From S009-33 sp041694255 (lineage in GTDB: Bacteria; Patescibacteriota; Gracilibacteria; Absconditabacterales; Absconditicoccaceae), in assembly GCA_041694255.1 (NCBI GenBank), contig JASMTN010000020.1:1-17110 (forward strand): a stretch of 17,110 nucleotides of DNA. Reading direction: 5' to 3'. The notes under the pieces were generated by a model, which was not told the DNA's origin, ran no database searches, and worked only from the letters and a program-made list of their open reading frames with translations. This document shows positions 17,085 to 17,110 of the stretch, piece after piece (the first letter of the stretch is position 1; every line of letters starts with the position of its first letter). Made by a program: the position numbers and the translations under genes.

Positions 17085-17110
17085 ATGATTATGAAAACAA
17101 GATTATTATG
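17085..17110 (+). CDS. Start of a further gene, cut by the window edge
   Basis: Two in-frame ATGs (17085 and 17091) open a frame reading M-I-M-K-T-R-L-L to the window end. The second start gives MKTR, the same four residues, from 14 identical bases (ATGAAAACAAGATT), as the riboswitch-controlled gene at 5021. Only eight codons are visible, so this is tentative. Confidence 0.35.

Overview
The window is very AT-rich and comes from a bacterium that reads UGA as glycine (translation table 25). In-frame TGA codons fall on invariant glycines, including Walker A motifs of both helicases, the FxGxx motif of the methyltransferase and helicase motif VI. This points to Candidatus Gracilibacteria (BD1-5) or Absconditabacteria (SR1). 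All CDS below are read with only TAA and TAG as stops; under the standard code nearly every gene breaks into fragments.

Layout. Positions 1-293 hold the tail of an unidentified gene and its terminator. Positions 322-815 hold a strong promoter and the tmRNA gene (ssrA). On the opposite strand, a 531-aa large serine recombinase (2346-751) runs antisense into the 3' end of ssrA, the classic look of an element integrated at a tmRNA gene. A 48-aa ORF lies just upstream of it. Cargo follows: a zinc-ribbon membrane protein (+), a SHOCT/DUF805 membrane protein (-) sharing a bidirectional terminator with it, an orphan 175-aa protein (+), and a SAM-I riboswitch with an intrinsic terminator in front of a 74-aa protein.

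From 5622 to 16901 there is one co-directional cluster with 2-54 nt gaps: SNF2-type helicase with a PLD-like N-terminus, DUF4391 protein, KilA-N domain protein, beta-class DNA methyltransferase (Mod), Type III-like restriction subunit (Res: DEPQ helicase plus PD-ExK nuclease), a membrane-anchored protein, and a protein with an N-terminal domain I recall from uncharacterised, possibly defence-linked proteins. A bulged terminator hairpin closes it, and another gene seems to start at the right edge.

Working together: Mod and Res should form a modification/restriction pair using SAM and ATP. The SNF2 helicase and DUF4391 protein are, from memory, recurrent partners of such Mod/Res pairs. The KilA-N protein and the last two genes are accessory and of unknown role. 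The SAM riboswitch beside a SAM-dependent system is the most intriguing regulatory juxtaposition, although only the 74-aa gene is clearly downstream of it. The whole looks like a recombinase-mobilised defence island in ssrA; no second attachment site could be identified.
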